From positions 21,354,930 to 21,418,929 of the forward strand of contig NC_087172.1 of the NCBI RefSeq assembly GCF_035594125.1: DNA of 64,000 nt. Reading direction: 5' to 3'. A program made the position numbers and the translations under genes. Of this stretch, positions 21,729 through 35,165 are shown piece after piece; positions within the stretch are counted from its first letter, which is position 1; every line of letters starts with the position of its first letter. This DNA comes from Scylla paramamosain (taxonomy: Eukaryota; Arthropoda; Malacostraca; Decapoda; Portunidae). The notes below the pieces were generated by a model that was given only the letters and a program-made list of their open reading frames with translations, made no database searches and was not told the DNA's origin.

Positions 21729-23296
21729 ATGTCGTCTGTCAAAAAAAGGAAATGGAATGCTCCAGGAAAACCTCTTCTGGAAGCCTCCTACAAAGTTTCG
21801 TACATGATTGCCAGAGAAAAGAAGCCCCACATAATAGGGGAGACCCTCGTAAAACCTTGTGCGCTGGAAATGGCAAAAATTGTGCTGGGAGAGGAGGCCG
21901 CGAAGCAACTAAGTCAGGTCTCCTTGTCGAACGGCACTGTACGCCAGAGAATTAAAGACATGAGTGAAGACATAACAGCCCAAGTTGTCAACGAGATTAA
22001 ACAAAGTCCTGCAAAAATCAGCATGCAGATCGATGAATCAACGGACGTGGCAAACCACAGTCAATTGCTTGTATTTGTACGATATGTACATGAAAAGAAC
22101 ATCAAGGAAGAGTTTTTATTTTGTGAAAGACTCGAAACAACGACCAAAGCAGTTGACATATTCAAACTGATCCAATCTTTTTTTGATCACCATGAGCTGT
22201 CATGGGATTTGATTGGGTATATTTGTACGGATGGCGCTCCTGCCATGATTGGCAAAAATCTGGATTCATTGCTATGATCAAGGAGAAAGCTCCACATGTG
22301 CTCACCACACACTGTGTTCTACATCGCCGAGCTCTGGCATCCAAAACATTGCCAAAGAAACTTAAAGAGGCGATGAGAATAGTTGTGCAAACAGTCAACT
22401 TTATTCGTGAACGTGCATTGAATCAGAGGCTGTTTAAAAAATTATGTGACGAGATTGGAGCGTAACACGGAGTGTTGCTGTACCACACAGAGGTACGTTG
22501 GCTGAGTCGTGGCAGTGTTTTCACACATGTAGTGGAACTTCGCGATGAAATTCTCGAATTTCTGAAGCATCAACACTCACCTCTAGCAAATAATTTTGAA
22601 GATGAGCAGTTTATTGTTAGCCTGGGTTATTTGGCTGATATTTTCAGTCTTCTCAATGATCTGAACACATCAATGCAGGGAAGGGATGTGGACATCATTC
22701 AAGCCAGAGGAAAAGTTGTTGCATTCACAAGGAAATTACCTATCTGGAGTCGCCGCGTTGAAAGCGGAAACCTGGCAAACTTTCCAATCCTTGACAATAT
22801 CCTTATTAGAGATGGTAAAAAACTATCTGTAGAAATAATTCAAGAAGTCAAGAATCATTTGGAAGTTCTAAGTACAAATTTTGAGGGTTACTTTTCAGAT
22901 ATTGATGATCTTACCATGGAATCGAGTTGGATACTAAATCCTTTCTCATTTGATATATCAAGAATGAGTGATAACGATTTATCAAAGGATGATTTCATTG
23001 AATTCCAAGAGAACCCAAGAAAAAAAGCTGATTTCGAAAGGGCTGGGATGGATGTCAAGCAGTTTTGGTGTGAACAAATCTCTGCTTACCCAAGTTTGGC
23101 AATTAGGGCAATGCATGTTTTGGTTCCCTTCACAACTACGTATCTCTGTGAAACAGGCTTCTCTGCATTATTAAATATGAAATCAAAGTGGAGAAATCGA
23201 CTTGATGTGTCAGATGACATGCGAATAGCTTTGTCAGTAACTGTACCACGATTCCATGCTTTGATAGCACAAAAACAACAGCAAATATCTCACTAG
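21729..23296 (+). pseudogene. hAT transposase, ZBED5/SCAND3-like, with frameshift, stop and missing BED finger
   Basis: This is a cut-and-paste transposase of the hAT superfamily. ATG 21,729 starts MSSVKKRKWN, which jumps straight to a region equivalent to the middle of related proteins (LLEASYKVSYMIAREKKPH). The N-terminal BED zinc finger is therefore missing, apparently by internal deletion. Catalytic-core signatures follow: QIDESTDV, CTDGAPAM and HCVLHRRALA. The C-terminal dimerisation region YLCETGFSALLNMKSKWRNRL is complete and the frame ends at TAG 23,294-23,296. Two further lesions are visible: a one-base shift in an A run at about 22,252-22,258, and an in-frame TAA at 22,463-22,465. 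The family call is firm; subfamily placement is from memory of similar proteins. Confidence 0.87.
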
Positions 23297-23317
23297 ATTA
23301 GTAAAAGTCTGTTTCAT

Positions 23318-23716
23318 GTAGTCGAGGTAATAAAAACTTGCACATTTATGTTGTTCTTTTTTGTGTAATAAAACGAAACTATAACTTTATTAATTTTGCT
23401 TTCAGTAAAAAAAATATAATAAATTATCAATGGTTGTTTTTATGTAGTCGAGGTACTAAAAACTTGCATACTTATGTTTTGTTCTTTCTTACAAATAAAA
23501 TGGAACTATAACTTTATCAATTTTGCTTTCAGTAAAAAAAATAAATAAATAAATAAAATTATCAATGATTATGTTTTTATGTAGTCGAGGGACTAAAAAC
23601 TTGCACATTTACATTTTTTTTGCAACTTGCACATTTTTTTTTTGATTAAACGGAACTATAACTTTATTAATTTTGCTTTCAGTAAAAAAAATAATAAAAT
23701 TATCAATGGTTATGTT
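23318..23716. repeat. Three tandem repeats near the hAT right end
   Basis: Units start at GTAGTCGAGG at 23,318, 23,444 and 23,581. Each carries AAAAACTTGCA, AACTATAACTTTAT and AATTTTGCTTTCAGTAAAAA. Subterminal repeats can be transposase binding sites in hAT elements, but that role is inferred here. Confidence 0.85.
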
Positions 23717-23899
23717 TTTTTCCTAGTAATCCGTATCTAAAGTACAGTAAATTCAAGCGATTGAAATACTCGTATCTGGAAGACACTGGCAAATAATAGG
23801 ATTGGTTATAATTATTAGAACAGTCAAGTGAAGAGGGTATGGGACCATATTCGACAATACATTGGGGGTATGGAACCATCAAAAGGTTAAGAATCCCTG

Positions 23900-23907
23900 G
23901 TCTATAC
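23900..23907. other. Right target-site duplication of the hAT element
   Basis: GTCTATAC, pairing with CTCTATAC at 21,173-21,180; satellite resumes immediately with TGAAACC. Confidence 0.8.
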
Positions 23908-26900
23908 TGAAACCAGAAAAAAAAAAAACACCAAAAAGAAGTAATTTGAGAGTATTTGATCATGTTACGTACAAACACATTAAAATACATGAAAAATACC
24001 CTATATTAGAAAACGAAAGGATATTACAAGAAAAGTGTATTGTGGGTGAGCTTAAGTTTCTTAGTTACCAAAACAATAAAACGCATGGATATCACTGGAA
24101 ATGGAGAAACAGAAAAACATTACCAAAAACATGCATTTTGAGTATATTTCTCTTTGTTAGTTGCCATAACGCCAAAATACATTTAAATCACCTTATATTG
24201 TGAAAGTAAACGTTTCTTGTAACATGTCTTTTGCGTGTTTATGAGCGTGTTAGGCACCAAAACTTTAAAAAAGCATGCAAAACACCCTATATGGGAAAAG
24301 AAAAAAAATACCCAAACCGTGTTTTTTGAGAGTATTTTTTATTTTTTTAGCAACCTACCTACCAAAACACTAAAACGCATGTAAAACACCCTTAATGGAG
24401 AAACACAATAACATTACAAAAAAAAAAAAAAGAGTGTGTTTAAGATTCTTAAGTACAAAAAAAAAAAAAAAAAAATCAAAATGCACGAAAAATATGCTAC
24501 ATGAGAAAACGAAAAGACATTATGAGAAACATATGATAATAGTGTTTTTGAGCTTCTTAGGTACCAAAACGATAAAGACGCATAAATAAGCACTCTATAT
24601 AGAGAAACAGAATAATATTACCAAAAACGTGTATATTGAATGTATTTCACTTTGCTGAGTAACAGAACGCCGAAATACATACAAAGCATCTTCTGTAGGG
24701 TAAGGAAAAGACATATACGAAAAAGTGTTTTTTGAATGTCATTAAAAACGATAAAAATTATTGGAAAACACTCTATATGGGAAAAGAAAATTAAGATTAC
24801 CCCCAAAAATCTTCTTTCAATGTCTTTAAGCTACTTCCGTACCAAAATGCAAGATTTTTTGGAAAATATCCTTTATACAAAAACAAAATAATAATACTTG
24901 TAAAGCTCAATATATAGAGGAACGAAATGACATTACAAGACACGAGTCTTTTAAGGGTTTTTGAACGTAGTAGGAGCCAAAATGAAAAAAAAGCATCAAC
25001 CTTTACGGGAATACAAAACATTACGAAAAACATGTATTGTGTTTTGAGCTTATTACGTGTTTCTCACCTTATTACGTACAAAAACGCCAAAATGCAAGCA
25101 GAGTACCGTATACGTGGAATCGAGACTTTATGAAAAACGTGTATTATAAGTACTTTGAGCTTCTTCGGTACCAAAACGCTAAAACACTTAAATCTTACTC
25201 TATATGAGGAAACAACATTATCAAAAACGTGTGTTTTCAGTGTATTTTTCAGTGGTTGCTTCAAAAATGCCAAAATGCATTCAATGCACCAATGCAAAAA
25301 AAAAAAGAAAAAAAAAAAGGTTTTGTAAGTGCTTCTGAACTTGTTATTCACTAAAAGGCTAAAAATCATAGAAAGGACCTTATATGGGAAAATCAAGCAT
25401 CTTTCAGAGAAACATCTCTTCTGTGTGTTTTTGTGCTTCTTACAAAAAGCAAAAACGTACATAAAATATTCAATATTGTGAAAAAATAACATTACAAAAA
25501 AAGTTACGTAAAAAAACGCTAAAATGCATAGAAAGCACCGTATAAGAGGAAATGAAACATTAAAAAAAAAAGCGCGTTTTTTTTTTTTTTTTATGTTTCT
25601 GAGCGTGTTAGGCACTTAAGTCACCAGAAAGCATGAAATTCACCTATATGGGAATACACAACAACTTTACGAAAAACGTGTCTTTCGATTTTTCTTTTTT
25701 TTTTTACTTTTTACGTACCAAAACGATAAAACGCATACAAAACACCCTTAAAGGAAAAACAAAATAACATTACCAAAAACTAGCATTTTTTTTTTTTTTT
25801 TTAGCAAAGTTTCCTATATGGGGAAACGAAGGGAGATTACCTGAGACGTGTATTATGAGTGCTTTTGAGCTTTATAGGTACCAAAATGCTAAAACGCATG
25901 AATAGCTATATGGACAAAGAGAGCAACATTACCAAAAAAAATGTGTATTTTGAGTGTATTTCACAATAAATGCCAAATTGCAAGCAATACACCGTATGTG
26001 GAGAAAATCAAACGGTAATTCAAGAAAAGTGTCATTTGAGTGCTATGAGCTAAAAAGCATGGAGATCACTCTATATTGGATTAAAAGATATTACAAAAAT
26101 CATGTCTTTTGAGAGTTTTTGAGCCTTTTACGTACCAAAAAGTTAAAACGCTTGCAAAACACCCGTTTTGAAGAATAAAAAATAAAATACCAAAAACGAG
26201 AATTTTGGATAATTTTAAGCTCATCACGTGCAAAACACACACAAAAAAAATGCATACAAACTAACCTAAATGGAGAAACGATAAGACATTAGAAAAACGT
26301 GTATGATGAGTGTTTGAGCTTCTTAGCTACCTAAATGCTAAAACGCATGAGTAACTTGAGGTTCTTAGGTACCAAAACATAAGCAATATAGGTAACGAAA
26401 CAGAATCTTATACTGAGAAACAACATTAACAAAGACGTTTATTTTTATTTTTTTTCACATTGTTATGTACCAAAACGCCAAGAAGCGAAGCACTCTATAT
26501 ATGGAAAAGAAATAACATTACCAGTGACGTGTCATTTGTGTGTTTTGAGTGCGTTAGGCTCAAAAACGTTAAAAGCATGGAAAGCACTATATATTCTTAC
26601 GTACCAAAACTCTAAACTACATGCAAAATACATTTTATAGGTAAACAATAAGAACAGGAAAAAAACAGGAAAAGGAACGTCAAAATATACGCATATGATG
26701 AAAAAAATGATATCAGGAACGTGTATTATAAGTGTTATTCAGATTCTTAGATAACAAAAGACACGTGAAAGCAATCTACATGGAGAAACAGAACAATATT
26801 ACCAAAAACGTGCATTTTTCATAACGTTAGTTACCAAAAGGACAAAATGTATGGAGAACACTGCATGTAGGGTAACGAAACAACATTACCAGTGACATGT

Positions 26901-27365
26901 GTTTTTAATGTTTTTGAGTGTTTTAAACACCAAAACGATAAAATGCATGGAAAGCACCCTATACTGAAATACAAAAGAATATTGCCGAAAGAGTTTATTT
27001 TGGGTGTTTAGTTGCTTCTTACGTATCAAAATGCTAAAAAGCGCGTAAAACAACCTTTATTGAAAAACATGATAACTACCAAAAGTTTGTATCTTTATTT
27101 ATGATCTTGTTAGGTACAAAAACGGCGAAAAAACATACAAACTACCGTATATAATTAAATAAAGCAGTATTATTAGAGACGTTTATTTTCTTTTATTTAT
27201 TTTATTTATTTATTTATTTTTTTTTTTTTTTTGAGATTCTAAAACCCTAAAACGCGTGAATCGCACTCTACTGTATATTAAGATTCAGAACTTTATACTG
27301 GGAAACCAAACGACATTTCTAGATACGTGACTCTTCAGTGTTTTTTCACGTTTTAGGCACGAAGA

Positions 27366-28231
27366 TAAAATAAAAATAACCAATAAACTTTTTTTGTAAT
27401 GTTATTCTGTTTTTATACAAAGTGTGTTATGTATGCGTTGTAGCGTTTTGGTAAGTATCTCAAAAACATTCAAAAGACACTATTTTATTAATGGTATTTT
27501 GTTTTCCCAAATAGGGTGCTTTCCATGCCTTTTAACATTTTATTGCCTTCTTCCCTCATAAACACTGAAAAGACACTTTTCTATAAATCTTTTTTCCTTT
27601 CTCCATATGGGGTGCTTTGAATGGATTTTGGCGTTTTAGTACTTAAGAATGTGAAATACACTCAAAATACACGTTTTTGGTAACGTTGTTCAGTTTCTAC
27701 ATATAGAGAGCTTTTCATGAGTCAGCGTTTTACTATCTAAGGAGCTAAAAACCACGTTTCATACAACGTTTATTCGTCTTCCCATATAGGTCACTTTGCC
27801 TACATTTTGGCGTTTTTCTATGTAGCAAGAAAAAAAAAAACACTCATAATACTTGTTTTTTTTTGGGGGGGGGGTAATGTTATTATGTTTCCACATAAAT
27901 CGTTTTCAATTTTTTTTACATTATTTTTTTCGCGTTTTGGTACAAAAGAAGTTCAAAGGCACTCAAAAGATACGTTTTCCGTAATGTTGTTTTGTTTTAC
28001 CATATTGGAGAACATAGGTTTTCATGCTTTTTAGCGTTTTGCTGCCTAACACAATCATAAACACTCAAAAGACATGTTTCTGGAAATTTCGTTTCTTTTC
28101 CTCATATAAAAGACTTTGGAAGCATTTTGGCGTTTTGAACCTATCAATGTATAAAACGTATACAGACTGCTATTAAGATGTTTTAGCGTCTTCTTACCTA
28201 AAAAAAAGCCCAAAATCACTCATAATACATG
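27366..28231 (-). repeat. Satellite block, minus orientation, leading into the palindrome centre
   Basis: Orientation flips from plus to minus at about 27,365, between CACGTTTTAGGCACGAAG and an AT-rich stretch. The part to 27,678 is mirrored in the right arm; 27,679-28,231 is not. Confidence 0.82.
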
Positions 28232-29515
28232 AGACTGGTCATCTGGTCGTCCACCGTGATTCCGAGAAGCTTGGCACATCGGACTACCTGGAGGGGGTGA
28301 GGGCCCACTGTAAGCTGGGGAGGGGGGCACTGGTACAGAGGTACAGAAATGCATCACCACAGTTTTGCTGTGGTTGATGGTCATCCTGCTCTCCTCCGTC
28401 CACGTCTGCAGTCGCTCCATAATTGCTTGCAGTAGCGAATAGTCCGGGTTCTTGGTGGAAACTGGGACGCCCACGGTGCAGTCGTCCACATACTTCCAGC
28501 GATGGGGGGTGTCAGTGAGAGCGTCGTTAATGAGGAGGAGGAAGCATAGAGAATCCATCTTGGTCCCCTGGGGGACCCCACATGTCAGCTGTTGGAAATT
28601 AGAGACAGATCCCTGATAGCGAACGGCCTGACGCCTCCCTGTGAGGAAGTCGGCTAGCCACGCTACCAGGTTAGGAGGGAGACCCAGACTTACTGCCTTG
28701 CTGATAACAACAGTGTGATCAACAAGATCAAAGGCTTTTTGGAAGCCCACAAAAGCAACAGCTAGAGAGGTGTTTCGCTTGTCCAGGTGGCTGTGGATGA
28801 ATTCAAGGAAGCTGGTCAGGTAATGGGAGGTGGAGGTGGCTTTAATATTTCCAACTTGTCTGATATCCACGGTATTACTAATTTTGGTGTAGGCCCAGTC
28901 ATACACAAAATCTTCACATATAAGGCTAGGGATGGGGATGATAGAGACTGGCCTGAGGTCATTGAGTGACTGTGGACTGGAAGTTTTGGGGATGGGGGTG
29001 ACGTAAGATGTCTTCCAGTCCGCGGGTCAAGAGTGTTGGGAGAGTGAGGCGTTTATTATGGAGCATAGCGGTGTTGCTAGCTCTATAGCAAACTTCTTGT
29101 AAATTTTTATAGAAAGGTCAGTGGGTGTGGTGGATCTTGGTTTGAATTTGAGTACTCTCTTAAAAACATCCACCGCCTGGACAATGGGGGAAGGGGAGGG
29201 AGCGGGAAGATAGGCAGGAAGCGGAATGGTGTGGAGGGGAGGAAAGGTTTGACAGATAGCAGCAAAGTGATCGTTCATCTCCTGAGCCGCGAGATTAGCA
29301 GGAAGGTGTGAGGTGCAAGGAAGAGATGAAGTGTGCATTTGTAAGCCACACAAAGCTTTGATCATAGCGTACCACTGTCTGCTGTTGGTCAGCTTGAGGT
29401 GGTGTATCTTGTCTGGGTAATAGCTTGCCTTTGCAGCCTTAATCTCCCTGACCACTCTGTTTCTTAGTTTCCTGTAAAGGACCGGGCAGGAGTAGAACGC
29501 CCAGGTCCGCTGACA
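28232..29515 (-). pseudogene. Inverted 5' part of a non-LTR retrotransposon at the palindrome centre
   Basis: Read on the minus strand, it runs from a linker region (WAFYSCPVLYRKLRN, about 29,510) through LNDLRPVSI to an RT palm: GFQKAFD (motif A), GVPQGTKMDSL (motif B) and YVDD (motif C), then the thumb. Frames are broken between 29,027 and 28,906 and again near 28,300. The motif-A aspartate, expected just before FQKAFD, is a glycine (GGC), so this copy could not polymerise DNA. The endonuclease is absent. The clade is not assigned; the simple ATT tail of the element is reminiscent of I-type LINEs. Confidence 0.78.
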
Positions 29516-30134
29516 CTGGAAGTATGTGGACGACTGCACCGTGGGCGTCCCAGTTTCCACAAAGAACCCGGACTACTCGCCACTGCAAGCAATTCTGGAG
29601 CGACTGCAGACGTGGACGGAGGAGAGCAGGATGACCATCAACCACAGCAAAACTGTGGTGATGCATTTCTGTACCTCTGTACCAGTGCCCTCCTCCCCAG
29701 CTTACAGTGGGCCCTCACCCCCTCCAGATGGTCAGCTAGAGAGTGTGCAGAAAAGGGCGTGCAGGGTCATCCTTGGCCCTGCTTATACCACCTATGAAGA
29801 AGCCCTGACCACCCTGAGTCTGTCCAGACTATCCACCAGGCACCGAGAGGCTCTGGAGAGGTTTGGAAGGGGACTTCTGCATCATCCACGTCTCAGAAAT
29901 ATGCTGCCGCCTGACGCGCCTTGCCCGGTCCGTGCCACCAGACACCACAACAAGATAACGCACCTAAAGGCGCCGCGCACGGACCGGTACAGACTTAACG
30001 CGATTCCCACCATGTTGCGAGCCATCAATCAATAGTCCCTTCTAGATTAGACTTACCTTTGGGATTAATGTTGAGTATTTCCCCACCCCCTCTGTACATT
30101 TTCAGTTTGTTAACTACCTAAATAATAAACCGTT
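29516..30134 (+). pseudogene. 3' part of the same retrotransposon in opposite orientation
   Basis: On the plus strand the sequence restarts at YVDDCTV and continues LQTWTEESRMTINHSKT, then QLESVQKRACRVILGPAYTT and a C-terminus ending AINQ at 30,035. About 200 bp (29,516-29,727) repeat, in inverted form, the segment at 28,290-28,497. After GPSPPP the copy skips a stretch that is present in the minus copy, so it also has an internal deletion. The 3'UTR leads into the ATT tail. Head-to-head halves ending in the tail fit 5' inversion by twin priming. Confidence 0.78.
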
Positions 30135-30136
30135 TA

Positions 30137-30439
<303 letters not shown>

Positions 30440-30537
30440 AAAGACACGTTTCTAGAAATTTCGTTTACTTTCCCCATATGGAATGCCTTGCATGCAGTTT
30501 GGCTTTTTGATACTTAACAATGTGAAATAGACGTGTG
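30440..30537 (-). repeat. Satellite remnant, minus orientation, right of the central LINE
   Basis: A D/E-type boundary (AAAAGACACGTTTCTAGAAA) resumes right after the ATT tail, whereas the left flank of the LINE ends in a C/B boundary, so satellite was lost or rearranged around the insertion. Confidence 0.75.
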
Positions 30538-30866
30538 AAAAACGTGTATTTTGAGTATATTTCACATTCTTAAGTACTAAAACGCCAAAATGCATTCAAA
30601 GCACCCCATATGGAGAAAGGAAAAAAGATTTATAGAAAAGTGTCTTTTCAGTGTTTATGAGGGAAGAAGGCAATAAAATGCTAAAAGGCATGGAAAGCAC
30701 CCTATTTGGGAAAACGAAACACCATTAATAAAATAGTGTCTTTTGAATGTTTTTGAGGTACTTAGCAAAACGCTACAACGCATACATAACACACTTTATG
30801 TAGAAACAGAATAACATTACAAAAAAAAAGTTTATTGGTTATTTTTATTTTATCTTCGTGCCTAAA
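30538..30866 (+). repeat. Short plus-oriented satellite block inside the right arm
   Basis: It mirrors 27,366-27,678, including the orientation hinge: CTTCGTGCCTAAAACGTG at about 30,862 pairs with CACGTTTTAGGCACGAAG at about 27,365. Confidence 0.85.
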
Positions 30867-32110
30867 ACGTGAAAAACACTGAAGAGTCACGTATTTAGAA
30901 ATGTCGTTTGGTTTTAAGAATCTCAAAAAAAAAAAATAAATAAAATAAAATAAAATAAAATAAATAAATAAATAAAAAAAATAGACGTCTCTAATAATAC
31001 TGCTTTATTTAATTGTATACGGTAGTTTGTATGTTTTTTCGCTGTTTTTGTACCTAACAAGCTCATAAATAAAGATACAAACTTTTGATAGTTTTTATGT
31101 TTTTCAATAAAGGTTATTTTACGCGCTTTTTAGCATTTTGATACGTAAGAAGCACCTAAAAACCCAAAATAAACTCTTTCGGCAATATTCTTTTGTATTT
31201 CAGTATAGGGTGCTTTCCATGCATTTTATCGTTTTGGTGTCTAAATCACTCAAAAACATTAAAAACACATGTCACTGGTAATGTTGCTTCGTTACCCTAC
31301 ATGCATGTTCTCCATACATTTTGTCCTTTTGGTAACTAACGTTATGAAAAATGCACGATTTTGGTAATATTGTTCTGTTTCTCCATGTAGATTGCTTTCA
31401 CGTGTCTTTTGTTATCTAAGAATCTGAATAACACTTATAATACACGTTCCTGATATCGTTTATTTCATCATATGCATATATTTTGACGTTTCTCTACCTA
31501 ATAAGCTAAAAAACACTCAAAATATATTTTTTTTCCCTGTTGTTATTGTTTACCCATAAAATGTGTTTTGCATGTAGTTTAGCGTTTTGGTACGTAAGAA
31601 GCTCAAAAATACTATAAAAGACACGTTTTTGGTTATGTTTCTTACTGCAATATATAGTGCTTTCCATGCTTTTAACGTTTTTGAGCCTAACGCACTCAAA
31701 AACACACAAATGACACGTCACTGGTAATGTTATTTCTTTTCCATATATTGAGTGCTTTGCTTCTTGGCGTTTTGGTACATAACAATGTGAGAAAAAAAAA
31801 AAATCAAAATAAACGTCTTTGTTAATGTTGTTTCTCAGTATAAGATTCTGTTTCGTTACCTATACTGGTTATGTTTTGGTACCTAAGAAGCTCAAGTTAC
31901 TCATGCGTTTTAGCATTTAGGTAGCTAAGAAGCTCAAACACTTATCATACACTTATCGTTTCTCCATTTAGGTTAGTTTGTATGCATTTTTTTTTTTTTT
32001 TTTTTGTTCGTGAGAAGCTTAAAATTATCCAAGATTCTCGTTTTTGGTATTTTATTTTGACTCTTCAAAACGGGTGCTTTGCAAGCGTTTTAACTTTTTG
32101 GTTATTTCAT

Positions 32111-32354
32111 AATAAATGCCAAATTGCAAGCAAAACACCTCATGTGGAGAAAATCAAACGGTAATTCAAGAAAAGTGTCATTTGAGTGCTATGAGCTAAA
32201 AGGCATGGAAATCACTCTATATTGGATCAAAAGATATGACGAAAATCGAGTGATTTCCATGCCTTTTAGCTCATAGCACTCAAATGACACTTTTCTTGAA
32301 TTACCGTTTGATTTTCTCCACATGAGGTGTTTTGCTTGCAATTTGGCATTTATT
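32111..32354. repeat. Perfect inverted repeat, 106-bp arms, 32-bp loop
   Basis: Bases 32,111-32,216 are exactly complementary to 32,249-32,354 by my base-by-base comparison (paired positions sum to 64,465 throughout). The left arm copies a C/D/E-type stretch also found once at about 25,968-26,070 in the opposite palindrome arm, where no fold-back exists. Confidence 0.93.
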
Positions 32355-34981
32355 GTGAAATACACTAAAAATACACATTTTTTTGGTAATATTGCTCTCT
32401 TTGTCCATATAGCTATTCATGCGTTTTAGCATTTTGGTACCTAAAAAGCTCAACAGCACTCATAATACAGGTCTCAGGTAATGTCCTTTCGTTTCCCCAC
32501 ATAGGGTACTTTGCTAAAAAAAAAAAAAAACTGAAAATGCTAGTTTTTGGTAATGTTATTTTGTTTTTCCTTTAAGGGTGTTTTGTATGCGTTTTATCGT
32601 TTTGGTACGTAAAAAGTAAAAAAAAAAAAAAATTGAAAGGCACGTTTTTCGTAGTTGTTGTGTATTCCCATATAGGTGAATTTCATGCTTTCTGGTGACT
32701 TAAGTGCCTAACACGCTCAAAACATTAAAAAAATTTTATTAGTGTCGTTTCATTTCCTCATATACGGTGCTTGCTATGCATTTTAGCGTTTTTTTACGTA
32801 ACTGTTTTTTTGTAATGTTATTTTGTTTCACAATATTGAATATTTTATGTACGTTTTTGCTTTTTGTAAAAAGCTCAAAAAACACACAGAAGAGACGTTT
32901 CTCTCAAAGATGCTTGGTTTTACCATATAAGGTTCTTTCTATGATTTTTAGCCTTTTAGTGACTAACAAGTTCAGAAACACTTACAAAACATGTTTTTTT
33001 TTCTTTTTATATCTCGTTCACTACCACATATAGGGTGCATTGAATGCATTTTGGCGTTTTTGAAGCATTCACTGAAAAATACACTGAAAACACACGTTTT
33101 TGATAATGTTCTGTTTCCTCATATAGAGTAAGATTTAAGTGTTTTAGCGTTTTGGTACCGAAGAAGCTCAAAGTACTTATAATACACGTTTTTTCATGAA
33201 GTCTCGATTCCACGTATACGGTACTTTGCCTGCATTTTGGCGTTTTTGTACGTAAGAAGATGAAAAACACGTAATAAGCTCAAAACACAACATACGTTTT
33301 TCGTAATGTTTTATATTGCCGTACAGGTTGATACTTTTTTTTTCATTTTGGCTCCTACTACGTTCAAAAACCCCTAAAAGACTCGTGTCTTGTAATGTCA
33401 TTTCGTTCCTCCAGATATTGAGCTTTACAAGTATTATTATTTTCTTTTTATATAAAGGATATTTTTCAAGAAATCTTGCTTTTTGGTACGGAAGTAACTT
33501 AAAGACATTGAAAGGAGATTTTTTTTTTCGGTAATCTTAATTTTCTTTTCCCATATAGAGTGTTTTCCAATAATTTTTATCGTTTTTAATGACTACCGCG
33601 CTCAGAAACATTCAAAAAAACACTTTTTCGTATATCTCTTTTCCTTACCCTACAGAAGATGCTTTGTATGTATTTCGGCGTTCTGTTACTCAGCAAAGTG
33701 AAATACATTCAATATACACGTTTTCGATAATATTATTCTGTTTCTCTATACAGAGTGCTTATTTATGCGTCTTTATCGTTTTGGTACCTAAGAAGATCAA
33801 AAAACACTATTATCATATGTTTGTCATAAAGTCTTTTCGTTTTCCCATGTAGCATATTTTTCGTGCATTTTGAGTTTTTTTTTTTTTTTGTACTTAAGAA
33901 TCTTAAACACACTCATTTTTTTTTTTTTTGTAATGCTATTGTGTTTCTCCATTAATGGTGTTTTACATGCGTTTTAGTGTTTTGGTAGGTAGGTTGCCCA
34001 AAATAAAAAAAAAAAAAACACTCAAAAGACACGGTTTGTGTTTTTTTTTTTTTCTTTTCCCATATAGGGTGTTTTCCATGCCTTTTTTAAGTTTTGGTGC
34101 CTAAAACGCTCATAAACACGCATAAGACATGTTACAAGAAACGTTTACTTTCACAATATAAGGTGATTTAAATGTATTTTGGCGTTATGGCAACTAACAA
34201 AGAGAAATATACTCAAAATGCATGTTTTTTGGTAATGTTTTTCTGTTTCTCCATTTACAGTGATATCCATGCATTTTATTGTTTTGGTAACTAAGAAACT
34301 TAAGATCACCCAAAATACACTTTTCTTGTAATATCATTTCGTTTTCTAATATAGGGTATTTTTCATGCATTTTAGTGTGTTTGTACGTACCATGTTCAAA
34401 TACTCTCAAATTACTTCTTTTTGTTTTGTTTTTCTGGTTTCAGTAAAGAGTGTTTTGCTTGTGTTTTAGCGTTTTGTTACGTAAGTAGGTCAAAACATTA
34501 CAAGGACACGTTTTTAATAATGTTTTGTTTTCCCTTAGAGTGCTTTTCTTGCTTTTTATTATTTTGGTCTCAAGCACGTTCAAATCAAAATACACTTTTC
34601 TGAAACTTTAATATCCTTTCCCAATATAGGGTGCTTTGCATACATTTTTGTCGTTTTGGTAGCTAACAATCTGAAATACAATGAAAATTCACGTTTTTGG
34701 TAATGTTGTTCTGTTTCATCATATAGTGTGCTATTCATGCGTTTTCACGTTTTGGTACTTAAGAATCTTAAAATCTCTCAATACGCATTCCTCGTAATGT
34801 TTTCTTTCCCCATATACGATACGTTCCATGCATTTCTGCGTTTTTGTACGTAACAAACTGAAACACACTCAAATACTTATTTTTTTATAATATTATTCTA
34901 TTTTTCAATAAAGGGAATTTAGCAAGCGTTTTTCGTTTTTGTACGTAACCTGTTCAAGAACATTCAAAAGAAACGTTTTTC

Positions 34982-35165
<184 letters not shown>

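Larger units (their letters stand above)
21181..23899 (+). mobile_element. Full-length but defective hAT DNA transposon (2,719 bp)
   Basis: The termini are inverted repeats: CAGGGGTTCTTAACC at the left and, read inward from the right, CAGGGATTCTTAACC. CAGGG ends and the 8-bp duplication are hAT hallmarks. Inside are a TG tract (about 21,460-21,492), a TA tract (about 21,541-21,617), a broken transposase gene and three tandem repeats of about 125-137 bp near the right end. The element is absent from the mirrored site in the right arm, so it inserted after the arms separated, or is polymorphic between copies. Confidence 0.92.

Noticed and set aside
21729..23296. A host ZBED/SCAND3-like gene
   Set aside because: It lies between hAT terminal inverted repeats and target duplications and carries a frameshift and a stop, so it is a transposon pseudogene.
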